Positions 1 to 6,988 of a stretch of DNA of 64,000 bases are shown one piece after another. The notes under the pieces are model-generated. The model was not told where the DNA came from and ran no database searches. It was given only the letters and a program-made list of their open reading frames with translations. The position numbers were made by a program, and so were the translations under genes. This DNA comes from Planotetraspora silvatica. Its GTDB lineage: Bacteria > Actinomycetota > Actinomycetes > Streptosporangiales > Streptosporangiaceae. Position 1 is the first letter of the stretch. Every line of letters starts with the position of its first letter. The DNA is taken from contig NZ_BOOQ01000045.1 in the NCBI RefSeq assembly GCF_016863315.1, positions 62,001 to 126,000 of the forward strand, written 5' to 3'.

Positions 1-519
1 ACCGAGTGGGCGCAGACGCGGATCCCGCTGGGGGAGGAGACGAACCTCACGCCGACGGTGCTCATCGGGCTCGCCGTCCTCGCCGGCGCGTTCTGGACGT
101 TGCACTACACGCGCTTCGGCCGGGCCGTGTACGCCATCGGCGGCAGCGCGCAGTCGGCGCTGCTGATGGGCCTGCCGGTGGCCAGGACCAGGATCGGCGC
201 CTACATGGTCAGCGGCCTGTGCTCCTCGCTCGGCGGCCTCCTGTTCGCCTTCTACACGATCTCCGCGAGCGGGTTGCACGAGGTGGGGACGGAACTCGAC
301 GCCATCGCCGCCGTGGTGATCGGCGGCACGCTGCTCACCGGCGGCTCCGGCTATGTGGTCGGCACCGCGCTGGGCGTCATGCTGCTCGGGACCATCCAGA
401 CCATGCTCAGGTTCCAGGGCACGCTGAGCTCGTGGTGGACGCGGATCGCCATCGGCGTCCTGCTGCTGCTGTTCATCCTGCTCCAGCGCCTGCTCGGGTC
501 GTCGAGGACCAGACGCTGA
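1..519 (+). CDS. Sugar ABC transporter permease, C-terminal part (5'-truncated by window edge)
   Basis: The reading frame is open from base 1, so the gene starts upstream of the window; 172 codons remain before the stop. The protein is a very hydrophobic series of membrane segments carrying the pattern FGRAVYAIGGS, then GTELDAIAAVVIGGT and LLTGGSGYVVGT. These are hallmarks of the inner-membrane permease subunits of ribose/galactofuranose-type (RbsC/YtfT/YjfF) ABC importers. The permease would form the channel for a sugar delivered by a lipoprotein binding protein and powered by an ATPase, presumably encoded upstream outside the window. The end is convergent with the sigma-factor gene. The substrate cannot be read from this fragment. 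Confidence 0.85.
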   Translation, partial: TEWAQTRIPLGEETNLTPTVLIGLAVLAGAFWTLHYTRFGRAVYAIGGSAQSALLMGLPVARTRIGAYMVSGLCSSLGGLLFAFYTISASGLHEVGTELDAIAAVVIGGTLLTGGSGYVVGTALGVMLLGTIQTMLRFQGTLSSWWTRIAIGVLLLLFILLQRLLGSSRTRR

Positions 520-591
520 TCCCATGCCCCGTACCGGCGGGCCGGCACCGATCAGGGGCGCCGCCGGTGCGGTCGGGGGAGCGCGGGTCGC

Positions 592-1506
592 TCACGTCAC
601 TCCGGACGCGGGCGGCCCGGGGAGATGGTCGATCTTGTCGGGGTTGGCGATGAGGTAGACGGTCTCGATCAGCCCTCCGCTGATCACGAGGGAGATGACC
701 GTGATCACGCGGCCGTCCGCGCTCAGGACCACACCCGGGGCGCCGTTCACATCGGTGATCTCCATGCCGATGTCCGTGGTGAGCGGGGCGCCGATCGACT
801 GGAGGAAACGGATGATGCCGTCCTCGGTCGCGATGGCGGTCAGGAAGGCGGCGACGTTGCGGGAGCCGTCGAGGACCCGCAGTGGCGCTCTGGCCTTGCC
901 TCCGCCGTCGCCGACCAGCGTGACCTCGCCCGCCAGCATCTTCATGAGACCGTCGAGATCGCCACCGGTGCACGCGCCGATGAACCGCTCGGTCACCTGC
1001 CTGCGCCGCGCCCTGTCGACGTCGAAACGCGGCCGCCGCTCGCGCACGTGGTCACGCGCCCGCCTCGCGAGCTGCCGTACGGCGGGCTCGCCCCGGCCGA
1101 TCATCTCGGCGATCTCGGCGTGGGAGAACCCGAACGCCTCCCTCAGCACGAAGACCGCGCGTTCGAGCGGCGACAACGTCTCCAGCACCACCAGCAGGGC
1201 GAGTTCCACGCTGTCGGCCACCTCGGCCCGCTCCGCGACGTCCGGCGCCGTGATGATCGGTTCGGGCAGCCACGGGCCGACATAGGTCTCCCGCCGCGAC
1301 TTGACCTTGCGCAGCCTGTCGATCGCGAGGTTGGTCGTCATGCGGACGAGGTACGCCTTCGCGTTGCCGATCTCCGCCGAGTCGACCTCCGACCACCGCA
1401 GCCAGGTCTCCTGGACCACGTCCTCGGCGTCGGCGGCGCTCCCGAGGATCCGGTAGGCCACGCCGGTGAGGAGATCGCGGTGCTCGTTGAACCGTTCAGT
1501 GGTCAT
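592..1506 (-). CDS. ECF41-type RNA polymerase sigma factor (SigJ-like) with SnoaL-like C-terminal domain
   Basis: This 304-residue protein has sigma region 2 at about 10-70 (with DAEDVVQETWLRW) and region 4 at about 105-155 (LSPLERAVFVLREAFGFSHAEIA). A SnoaL/NTF2-like tail follows from about 170. Three signatures of the ECF41 group are present: WLPEP at 79-83 in the linker, DGGGK at 200-204, and NPDKI (family NPDKL) at 288-292. In this group the fused C-terminal domain modulates activity in place of a separate anti-sigma factor. ECF41 genes usually sit next to a carboxymuconolactone decarboxylase, oxidoreductase or epimerase target. None is adjacent here, so the regulon is unknown. A second, similar sigma-factor gene starts at the right end of the window. 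Confidence 0.9.
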   Translation of the reverse strand: MTTERFNEHRDLLTGVAYRILGSAADAEDVVQETWLRWSEVDSAEIGNAKAYLVRMTTNLAIDRLRKVKSRRETYVGPWLPEPIITAPDVAERAEVADSVELALLVVLETLSPLERAVFVLREAFGFSHAEIAEMIGRGEPAVRQLARRARDHVRERRPRFDVDRARRRQVTERFIGACTGGDLDGLMKMLAGEVTLVGDGGGKARAPLRVLDGSRNVAAFLTAIATEDGIIRFLQSIGAPLTTDIGMEITDVNGAPGVVLSADGRVITVISLVISGGLIETVYLIANPDKIDHLPGPPASGVT

Positions 1507-1611
1507 ATGCGATCAGATGTATCACAGGGGCCCGTATGCCACATCTCTCCGGCGAGACTCCTTCGATTACCGGCTCCCGCGCGGAGTCCTATATAGTTTC
1601 ACTCGTTGCAA

Positions 1612-1684
1612 GGGGCTATAGCGCAGCTGGTAGCGCACCTCCATGGCATGGAGGGGGTCTGGGGTTCGAGTCCCCATAGCTCCA
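1612..1684 (+). tRNA. tRNA-Ala (anticodon GGC)
   Basis: A 73-nt cloverleaf. The acceptor stem GGGGCTA pairs with TAGCTCC through one G-T wobble, and the discriminator base is A. The anticodon stem is CCTCC/GGAGG around the loop ATGGCAT, giving anticodon GGC, which reads the alanine codon GCC. The T-arm contains GGTTCGAGTCC. The 3' CCA is not encoded, as is usual in actinobacteria. A TATAGT hexamer at 1592-1597 is a plausible -10 element. No integrase or duplicated 3' end lies nearby, so it is not serving as an attachment site here. Confidence 0.97.
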
Positions 1685-1968
1685 CTCGTGACAGGGACTT
1701 GCCGGTCGCCATTCTCAGATGGCTTCCGCAGGTCCCTTTGTCGTTCAACCGGGGAGTCTCCGGAGCCCTCGGCGGGCTGTCGGCGCATCCGCGAAGCCGA
1801 GACGATCGACTTCGACCAGGACAGCGTGCCCGACGCGTACAAGACCACTCAGGTGTTCAGGTCACACCGCCGAAAGGCGAACGGGCGGAGCCGGCAGGCG
1901 CGTCGGCGGCGGATAGAGTCGCCGGACGGCTGTTCGCGGAAGCGCCGGCAGAGTCGGCAGGAGACCGG

Positions 1969-2754
1969 ATGAAGGACCAGGACGGGGCGCGGCGGGGCGC
2001 GGACGACGGCGTGATGTATCGCCGGGTGGCCGCGGATCTGCGCGATGCCATAGCGGACGGGGTGTACGGCTCGGGCGGCAAACTGCCCGCCGAGGCGGCC
2101 CTCGCCGAGCGTTACGGGGTCTCCAGGGGCACCATCCGGCAGGCCCTGGCACTGCTGCGCTCGAACGGCCTGGTCACTTCCCGGCGCGGCACCCGGCGCG
2201 TGGTGCTCGGCACCGCGCCGGTGCAGAGTTTCTCCGAACTGCTCAGCTTCACCAGCTGGGCGCGGTCGATAGGCGAAGATCCCGGCGCCGTCCTGGATTC
2301 CATGGTGGTCCGCCCCGCGGACGACCAGGAGCGCAAGCGGCTCCGCCTGGAACCGGACGCCGAGGTGTACGCGGCGCTGCGTGTGCGTACTCTGTCGGGC
2401 CGTCCGGTGATGATCGAACGGACCTTGTACCCGGTCTGGGTCGGCGAACTCGTGGCCGAACTGCCCGTCACCGAGGTGTCCTACACCGAGCAGCTGCTGG
2501 AGCACGGCATCGTGTTCGCCGACGCCGACCACACGATCGACCTGGCCTACGCGGACGCCGACGACGCCCGGCTGCTGGGATGCGCCGACGGGACCGCGCT
2601 TCTGCGCGAACGCCGCCATACGACCGATCCGGCGGGGCGGCCTCTGGAGTGGTCCGAGGACCGTTACCTGCCGGGCACCGTCGCCTTCACGGTGCACAAC
2701 TCCATCGCCGCCTCCGCGTTCTCACGCCTGCGCCGCGCCGGCCCGGCCCGCTGA
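1969..2754 (+). CDS. GntR-family (HutC/UTRA subfamily) transcriptional regulator
   Basis: This 261-residue protein has an N-terminal winged helix (about 16-79, with LPAEAALAERYGVSRGTIRQAL) and a UTRA ligand-binding domain (about 95-240). The ATG was chosen because AGGAG lies 5 nt upstream; upstream in-frame sequence overlaps the tRNA and is not coding. HutC-type regulators sense small metabolites, and PhnF, which controls phosphonate genes, is one of them. The gene runs convergently into the phosphonate-oxygenase fusion gene with a 7-bp gap. A 20-bp inverted repeat upstream of that target (4435-4454) is the probable operator. Repression of phosphonate use is therefore a reasonable inference, not proven. 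Confidence 0.85.
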   Translation: MKDQDGARRGADDGVMYRRVAADLRDAIADGVYGSGGKLPAEAALAERYGVSRGTIRQALALLRSNGLVTSRRGTRRVVLGTAPVQSFSELLSFTSWARSIGEDPGAVLDSMVVRPADDQERKRLRLEPDAEVYAALRVRTLSGRPVMIERTLYPVWVGELVAELPVTEVSYTEQLLEHGIVFADADHTIDLAYADADDARLLGCADGTALLRERRHTTDPAGRPLEWSEDRYLPGTVAFTVHNSIAASAFSRLRRAGPAR

Positions 2755-2761
2755 CGCGCGG

Positions 2762-4417
2762 TCAGCGGCGCAGCAGCGAGGCGAGCAGCGGCCGGAAGTG
2801 CTCGAAGTCCGGGGTCGACGCGTCGGCTTCCTTGGCTTCGTCGTCCCAGCGCCGAACCGCGACCGCGTCGGCCGCGCCGGGCAGGGCGGCGAACGCGGCG
2901 GCCTGCTGTTCGTCCATGGGGCCGCCCTGCACCTGAAGGGTGTACTCCGACGCCTCCGAGAGACGCGCCCGGTAGCCGGGCTCGACCGCGCACAGGTAAC
3001 GCTTGGCGGCGACGTGCAACCGCACCGGTTCGGTGACCTCCGGACCGAACCAGCGGGCCAGCAGGTCGGCGCCGGTGTGGCTGTGCCGGTTGTCGGTGCC
3101 CGCCATCAGTTCGTCACCACTGATCGGCCCCGCGAAGTGGCCGACGTCGTGCAGGAGGGCGGCCGCCACCAGGTGCGCGGGAGCGCCCGCGGCCTCGGCG
3201 AGAGCGCCCGCCTGCAGCATGTGCTCGGCCACGGTGACCACCTCACCGAGGTAGTCGGCCGAACCCGGGCCGTTGAAGAGCTCGGCGAGCTCGTCCAGGA
3301 CGGCGGTGCGCCGCAGCACCGCCAGGGTGCTCGCCAGTCCGTCGAGGTCGGCGTAGGCGCCCTGCAGGTGCCGGGCTCCCGACTGTTCGAAGGCGGTGCG
3401 GGCGTGCAGGAGCCGCGTGTTGTCGAAGATCAGGCAGTCGCCCGGCTCCAGACGGAACGTCAGCTGCAGTTCGGGACGCAGCAGCAGCTCGGCGAAGGTG
3501 CGGTAAGCCGCGTAGAAGGCTTCGAGTTCGCGGGCGGGCAGTCGCAGGGTGCCCATCGACCGGTTGTTGAACCGCACCTCGCGGATGCGGCCCGTCGGGT
3601 CGAGGTCGATCAGCGGGCGGTGCGCCGTCAGTTCGGCGCGGGCGTCGCGGTAGCCGAAGGGTACGGGGGTGCTGGTCAGCACGGCGAACGCCTCGGGGTC
3701 CTGTTCGCGGAGCAGCGCCGCGGCGCGGAACCCGTCGACGAGTCCGGAGTCGCCACCCTCGGCCGCGTTCCGGAGGCAGTGCAGGATCTGGATGGTCGGG
3801 ACCGGGTCGCGGTACGGGTTGTCGGTGTGCGGGGTGATGGCCAGCGAGGAGAAGGCGAGGTTGTCCGGAGCGGGCTCCACCCGGACATCGAAGAGCTCGC
3901 CGTAGTTGGTCTCACGAACGAATCCGAAAGACCGGGCGACGGCCAGGACCTGGCCCTCCTCGGCAGGCACGGACCGCAGCAGCGCGAAGCCGAGCCGCTG
4001 CACGGCCTCCAGCACCCGCGCACGCTCCCGGTCGGCGGACAGATAGGCCGACCAGTCCGCCTCTGGCAGTGCCCCCAGGTCCGCGGCTTCCCACAGCTGC
4101 TTTCCGGCCTCGTTGCGGTGGTCCCCCTGGGCCGGGTCGCCCGGCCGGGCGGTCAGCCACTCAACGGCGTAGAGCGAACGGTGGCCGTCCGGCGACCAGA
4201 TCACCTCCACCGCGTCCGCGCCGTGGACCTGCCGCGCGGCCGCGGTACCGATGGCGAGGGCATCCGGCAGGTCGGTGATCTGGAAGAGCTTCTGCCCGCT
4301 GCGCGGATCGCGGCACGCGGCACACGGGCAGTTGTCCCGCAGCCACATCGGAGGCAGCCCCGTGACGAGGGCTGCGGGGTCGGTCGCAGGGGGCACGGAA
4401 ATCGGCAGATCCGGCAT
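2762..4417 (-). CDS. Fused phosphonate oxidation enzyme: TmpA-like 2-oxoglutarate/Fe(II) dioxygenase + PhnZ/TmpB-like HD-domain oxygenase
   Basis: A 551-residue protein carrying two consecutive enzymes. Residues 1-95 are a gamma-butyrobetaine-hydroxylase-like N-domain with zinc ligands C30, C32, C35 and probably H79. Residues 135-360 are a TauD fold with iron ligands H197, D199 and H338. Residues 385-551 are an HD domain matching PhnZ: Y389 and E392 correspond to the induced-fit Tyr/Glu pair. H399, H423, D424, H445, H468 and D525 fall at the spacing of the PhnZ diiron ligands. PhnZ/TmpB cleave the C-P bond of 1-hydroxy-2-aminoethylphosphonates after a partner dioxygenase hydroxylates C1. The TauD/N-domain type points to TmpA (2-trimethylaminoethylphosphonate to glycine betaine and phosphate) rather than PhyH-type PhnY; the substrate remains an inference. 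The ATG at 4417 follows GGAGGA; a longer frame upstream is not needed. Confidence 0.92.
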   Translation of the reverse strand: MPDLPISVPPATDPAALVTGLPPMWLRDNCPCAACRDPRSGQKLFQITDLPDALAIGTAAARQVHGADAVEVIWSPDGHRSLYAVEWLTARPGDPAQGDHRNEAGKQLWEAADLGALPEADWSAYLSADRERARVLEAVQRLGFALLRSVPAEEGQVLAVARSFGFVRETNYGELFDVRVEPAPDNLAFSSLAITPHTDNPYRDPVPTIQILHCLRNAAEGGDSGLVDGFRAAALLREQDPEAFAVLTSTPVPFGYRDARAELTAHRPLIDLDPTGRIREVRFNNRSMGTLRLPARELEAFYAAYRTFAELLLRPELQLTFRLEPGDCLIFDNTRLLHARTAFEQSGARHLQGAYADLDGLASTLAVLRRTAVLDELAELFNGPGSADYLGEVVTVAEHMLQAGALAEAAGAPAHLVAAALLHDVGHFAGPISGDELMAGTDNRHSHTGADLLARWFGPEVTEPVRLHVAAKRYLCAVEPGYRARLSEASEYTLQVQGGPMDEQQAAAFAALPGAADAVAVRRWDDEAKEADASTPDFEHFRPLLASLLRR

Positions 4418-4434
4418 GGTCGTCCTCCAGAAGA

Positions 4435-4454
4435 AAAGTTGTATAGCCAACTTT
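4435..4454. promoter_or_regulatory. Inverted repeat, probable GntR operator of the phosphonate oxygenase gene
   Basis: Perfect 7-bp arms AAAGTTG and CAACTTT flank TATAGC. The site ends 17 bp upstream of the start codon at 4417. Its core TTG-TATAGC-CAA resembles HutC/PhnF-type half-sites (GT-rich arms around a TATA/TAGA centre). It could overlap the -10 region of the minus-strand gene. Confidence 0.6.
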
Positions 4455-4633
4455 GCCCAACCTGGTGTCCGACAGGCGAGCCAGGGAGGACCACGCGGTG
4501 AACCCACGCTGTCGTGTTCAGGGGAGAGCGGATCCGATCACGTGGCCGGCGCGCCGGAAGGCGGAACGCTCAAGCGCGTCGATCACGAGCCCGGCCTGCC
4601 GTGTTGATCTCCGGTTCCTCGATGGACCCCGGG

Positions 4634-5176
4634 TCAGGCCGGGACGTCACGCCTCCGGCGACGCCGCCAGGCGAGCGCCGCGGCCTGGAGGACGAAGAAC
4701 GTGCCGCCCGCGGCCGTGTAGGTGACCAGCGGGTCGAGGCTCGGGTGCTCGCCCGCCGCCTGGACGAAGTACGTCGCGCCCGCGATCACCGACAGCGCGC
4801 CGGCGATCAGCATCGGCCACTGCCGGCCCAGTTCGGGGCCGCGCCGCCGTACGGCGACCGTGAACTGGGCCGCACCGGAGACGACGGCCCAGACGCCGAA
4901 CGCGATCAGCACCGCAGCGGCGCCGCTGACGGCCGTGACGCCCAGGGCGACGGCCGCGAGGGCACTCAGCGCGGTGTTGAACACCTGAAGCGTCCGGGCC
5001 GAGCTGCCGGGATCCTCCCGGGCGTCGAGGAGTGAGGCCACCACGTCGATCAGCGGATACGCGACGAGCAGGGCGACCGACACGGTGGAGAGCGAGTCGT
5101 GCACGGCCGTGAAGCCCACGGCCCAGGCGATCGCGACGAGGCCGCGGACGAGGTAGATGCGCTGCAGGATGGACAT
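4634..5176 (-). CDS. Small multi-pass membrane protein (DUF308/HdeD-like)
   Basis: This 180-residue protein is made almost entirely of six hydrophobic segments separated by short loops and ends in a basic tail (RRRRRRD). The size and layout resemble the DUF308/HdeD-type membrane proteins of actinobacteria, but no catalytic motif is visible and I cannot assign a function. It lies between the phosphonate gene and the tannase-family gene, all on the minus strand. A strong terminator separates it from the latter, so it is probably transcribed alone. Confidence 0.7.
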   Translation of the reverse strand: MSILQRIYLVRGLVAIAWAVGFTAVHDSLSTVSVALLVAYPLIDVVASLLDAREDPGSSARTLQVFNTALSALAAVALGVTAVSGAAAVLIAFGVWAVVSGAAQFTVAVRRRGPELGRQWPMLIAGALSVIAGATYFVQAAGEHPSLDPLVTYTAAGGTFFVLQAAALAWRRRRRRDVPA

Positions 5177-5214
5177 GAGAGTGCCGGCCTTCTTCCAACA
5201 TCGGTGCGGGGAAC

Positions 5215-5247
5215 GCGGCGGTCCCGGGCTGCTCCCGGGACCGCCGC
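5215..5247. terminator. Strong hairpin terminator downstream of the tannase-family gene
   Basis: A perfect 14-bp stem (positions 5215-5228 with 5234-5247) closes a 5-nt loop CTGCT. It lies 17 bp beyond the stop of the minus-strand esterase gene and, as usual in actinobacteria, has no T-tract. Confidence 0.85.
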
Positions 5248-5263
5248 CGTCAAGCGGTGCGGA

Positions 5264-6850
5264 TCAGGGGGTCGCGCAGCGGTGGCTGGAGGCCGCCGCC
5301 GGGTCGCCGTGCCCGGTGTAGCGGTCCACCTGCGGGTACCGGCACACGTCGCGGGTGACGGGCCTGCCGTCGGCGCCGGTGGTCGACGCAGCGAGGGTGG
5401 CCGGAGCCTGGCCCCTCTCCACCCACTTCACCAGCGCGCCCAGGGCGTCGGTCGGCTGCGGGCCGGGGCCGCCGCCGCAGTGGGCCACGCCGGGGAGCAG
5501 GAAGAGCCGGAAGAAGTCGTCGACCTTCTTGTCGCCGCCCATCAGCCGGTCGACGCGTTCGCGGTAGTCGACGCTCCCCTGGGTGGGGACCAGCGCGTCA
5601 GCCTGGCCGTGCCAGCTCAGCAGCTTGCCGCCGGCCTTGCGGAACGCGGACAGGTCCGGGTCGTCGGTGCCGATGACTTCGTTGAAGTCCTGCTGGGACT
5701 GCCGGAAGATCTGGGCGAACTCCCGGTAGGTCAGCGTGGTCGTGTCGAACCGCGGATCCTTTTCCACGAAGTACCTGACCCAGCTGTCCGCGACGAAGAA
5801 CGGCGCGCCGACCTGGGCCAGATAGCCGAAGCTCGCGCCCTTGTTCGGGCCGTACCAGAGCTTCTCGCCGTCCGGCGAGACCGGGCCCGCCCAGATCTTG
5901 TCGACCACGTCGGCGTCGGCGGCGGAGATGGTGATCTCCTTGCCGTCGCAGAGAACCTTGGCGCCGATCAAGCGGTGCGCGTCCCAGTGGCAGCTCTGCG
6001 GATCGCCGATGATGCCGTCCTTGACGCCGTCGAGGGCGTCACAGGCCTTGACCGCCGCGGTGTTGAACGCCTCGAGCTCGCACTGGGTCGGGTAGGTCTT
6101 CTCCTCGTTGAAGACCACCTGCGGCCAGAGCGTGGCGACCGCGAACCGGTCCCAGTTGGTCGCCGGCGCGTCGGCCAGGATGCCCTGGAAGTCGTCCGGA
6201 TGGTCCTGCGCCTCCGCGAAGCCCTGACGGCCGCCGGTCGAGCAGCCGTTCCAGTACGCGTACCGCACCGGGCTGCCGTAGAACTTCCGCGCCACGTCCT
6301 TGCCGACGACCGCCATGTCGTGCAGCGACCGCGAGGCGAAGTCCTTGAGCAGCGGGGTGTCGACCTCGCCGTCGGCGGTCAGCGCCCATCCGCTCACGTC
6401 GATCGGGGAACTGCCGACACCGGCGTCGGTGGCCGCCGCCACATAACCGGCCTTGACCGCGGTGACCAGCGGGGCGCCGAAGTCGCCGGCCAGATAAGCG
6501 CTGCCGCCGGTGGCCTGGAACCGCCCGGTCCACCTGTGCGGGTCCTGGGGCAGCGAGATCTTGACCTTGACATGGTCGTTCGCGCCAGGATGGGTGAGTG
6601 TGACCGTGACGTCGCACCAGGCCGGGACGTCGGTGATCGGTGCCGGCGTGGGCAGCGGGGGTGCGTCGGGGAACGTGACGGTGCCTCCGGCGTGCGCGGC
6701 CGCCGTCACCGACTCGACCCTGGCGCCGGGCGGCGCGGAGACGTGAACCGTGGAGCACACGGTCGTGGCGGCGTCGCCGGCGGCTGTCGGCGCGAGCGCC
6801 GCCGACAGCGGAACTATCGCCGCGGCCATCAACATGATCAGGCGTTTCAT
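5264..6850 (-). CDS. Secreted tannase/feruloyl esterase family hydrolase
   Basis: This 528-residue protein has an N-terminal signal peptide (MKR, then a hydrophobic run, cleavage near residues 24-28). The rest matches the tannase family (PF07519). The nucleophile S204 sits in GCSTGG; D418 (DALVPTQGSVDY) and H457 (VAHCGGGPG) complete the triad. C203 and C458 next to the triad form the family's characteristic CS-D-HC disulfide. A calcium-loop-like stretch DALDGVKDGIIG is at 271-282. The likely role is hydrolysis of gallate or hydroxycinnamate esters from plant material outside the cell. The ATG at 6850 gives the natural signal peptide. It is divergent from the LAL regulator gene, which may control it. 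Confidence 0.9.
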   Translation of the reverse strand: MKRLIMLMAAAIVPLSAALAPTAAGDAATTVCSTVHVSAPPGARVESVTAAAHAGGTVTFPDAPPLPTPAPITDVPAWCDVTVTLTHPGANDHVKVKISLPQDPHRWTGRFQATGGSAYLAGDFGAPLVTAVKAGYVAAATDAGVGSSPIDVSGWALTADGEVDTPLLKDFASRSLHDMAVVGKDVARKFYGSPVRYAYWNGCSTGGRQGFAEAQDHPDDFQGILADAPATNWDRFAVATLWPQVVFNEEKTYPTQCELEAFNTAAVKACDALDGVKDGIIGDPQSCHWDAHRLIGAKVLCDGKEITISAADADVVDKIWAGPVSPDGEKLWYGPNKGASFGYLAQVGAPFFVADSWVRYFVEKDPRFDTTTLTYREFAQIFRQSQQDFNEVIGTDDPDLSAFRKAGGKLLSWHGQADALVPTQGSVDYRERVDRLMGGDKKVDDFFRLFLLPGVAHCGGGPGPQPTDALGALVKWVERGQAPATLAASTTGADGRPVTRDVCRYPQVDRYTGHGDPAAASSHRCATP

Positions 6851-6988
6851 GCCTGCCACTGTCACTCGGAGTGCACCGGCGTCGCCCCAGGGAGGTACAC
6901 GGGGGTTCTCCCCGGCGTCCCTGGTCCGGGCCGGCGCCGTGGCCGGGTGTAGCGTCCTGGCGAGGGGAGGACGCAGGGGGAGGACGAG

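Noticed and set aside
1612-1684. tRNA-Ala as integration site of a mobile element
   Set aside because: No integrase, direct repeat of the tRNA 3' end, or compositional change on either side.
1606-1968. N-terminal extension of the GntR regulator
   Set aside because: The extension would overlap the tRNA; the winged helix begins right after the ATG at 1969, which has AGGAG.
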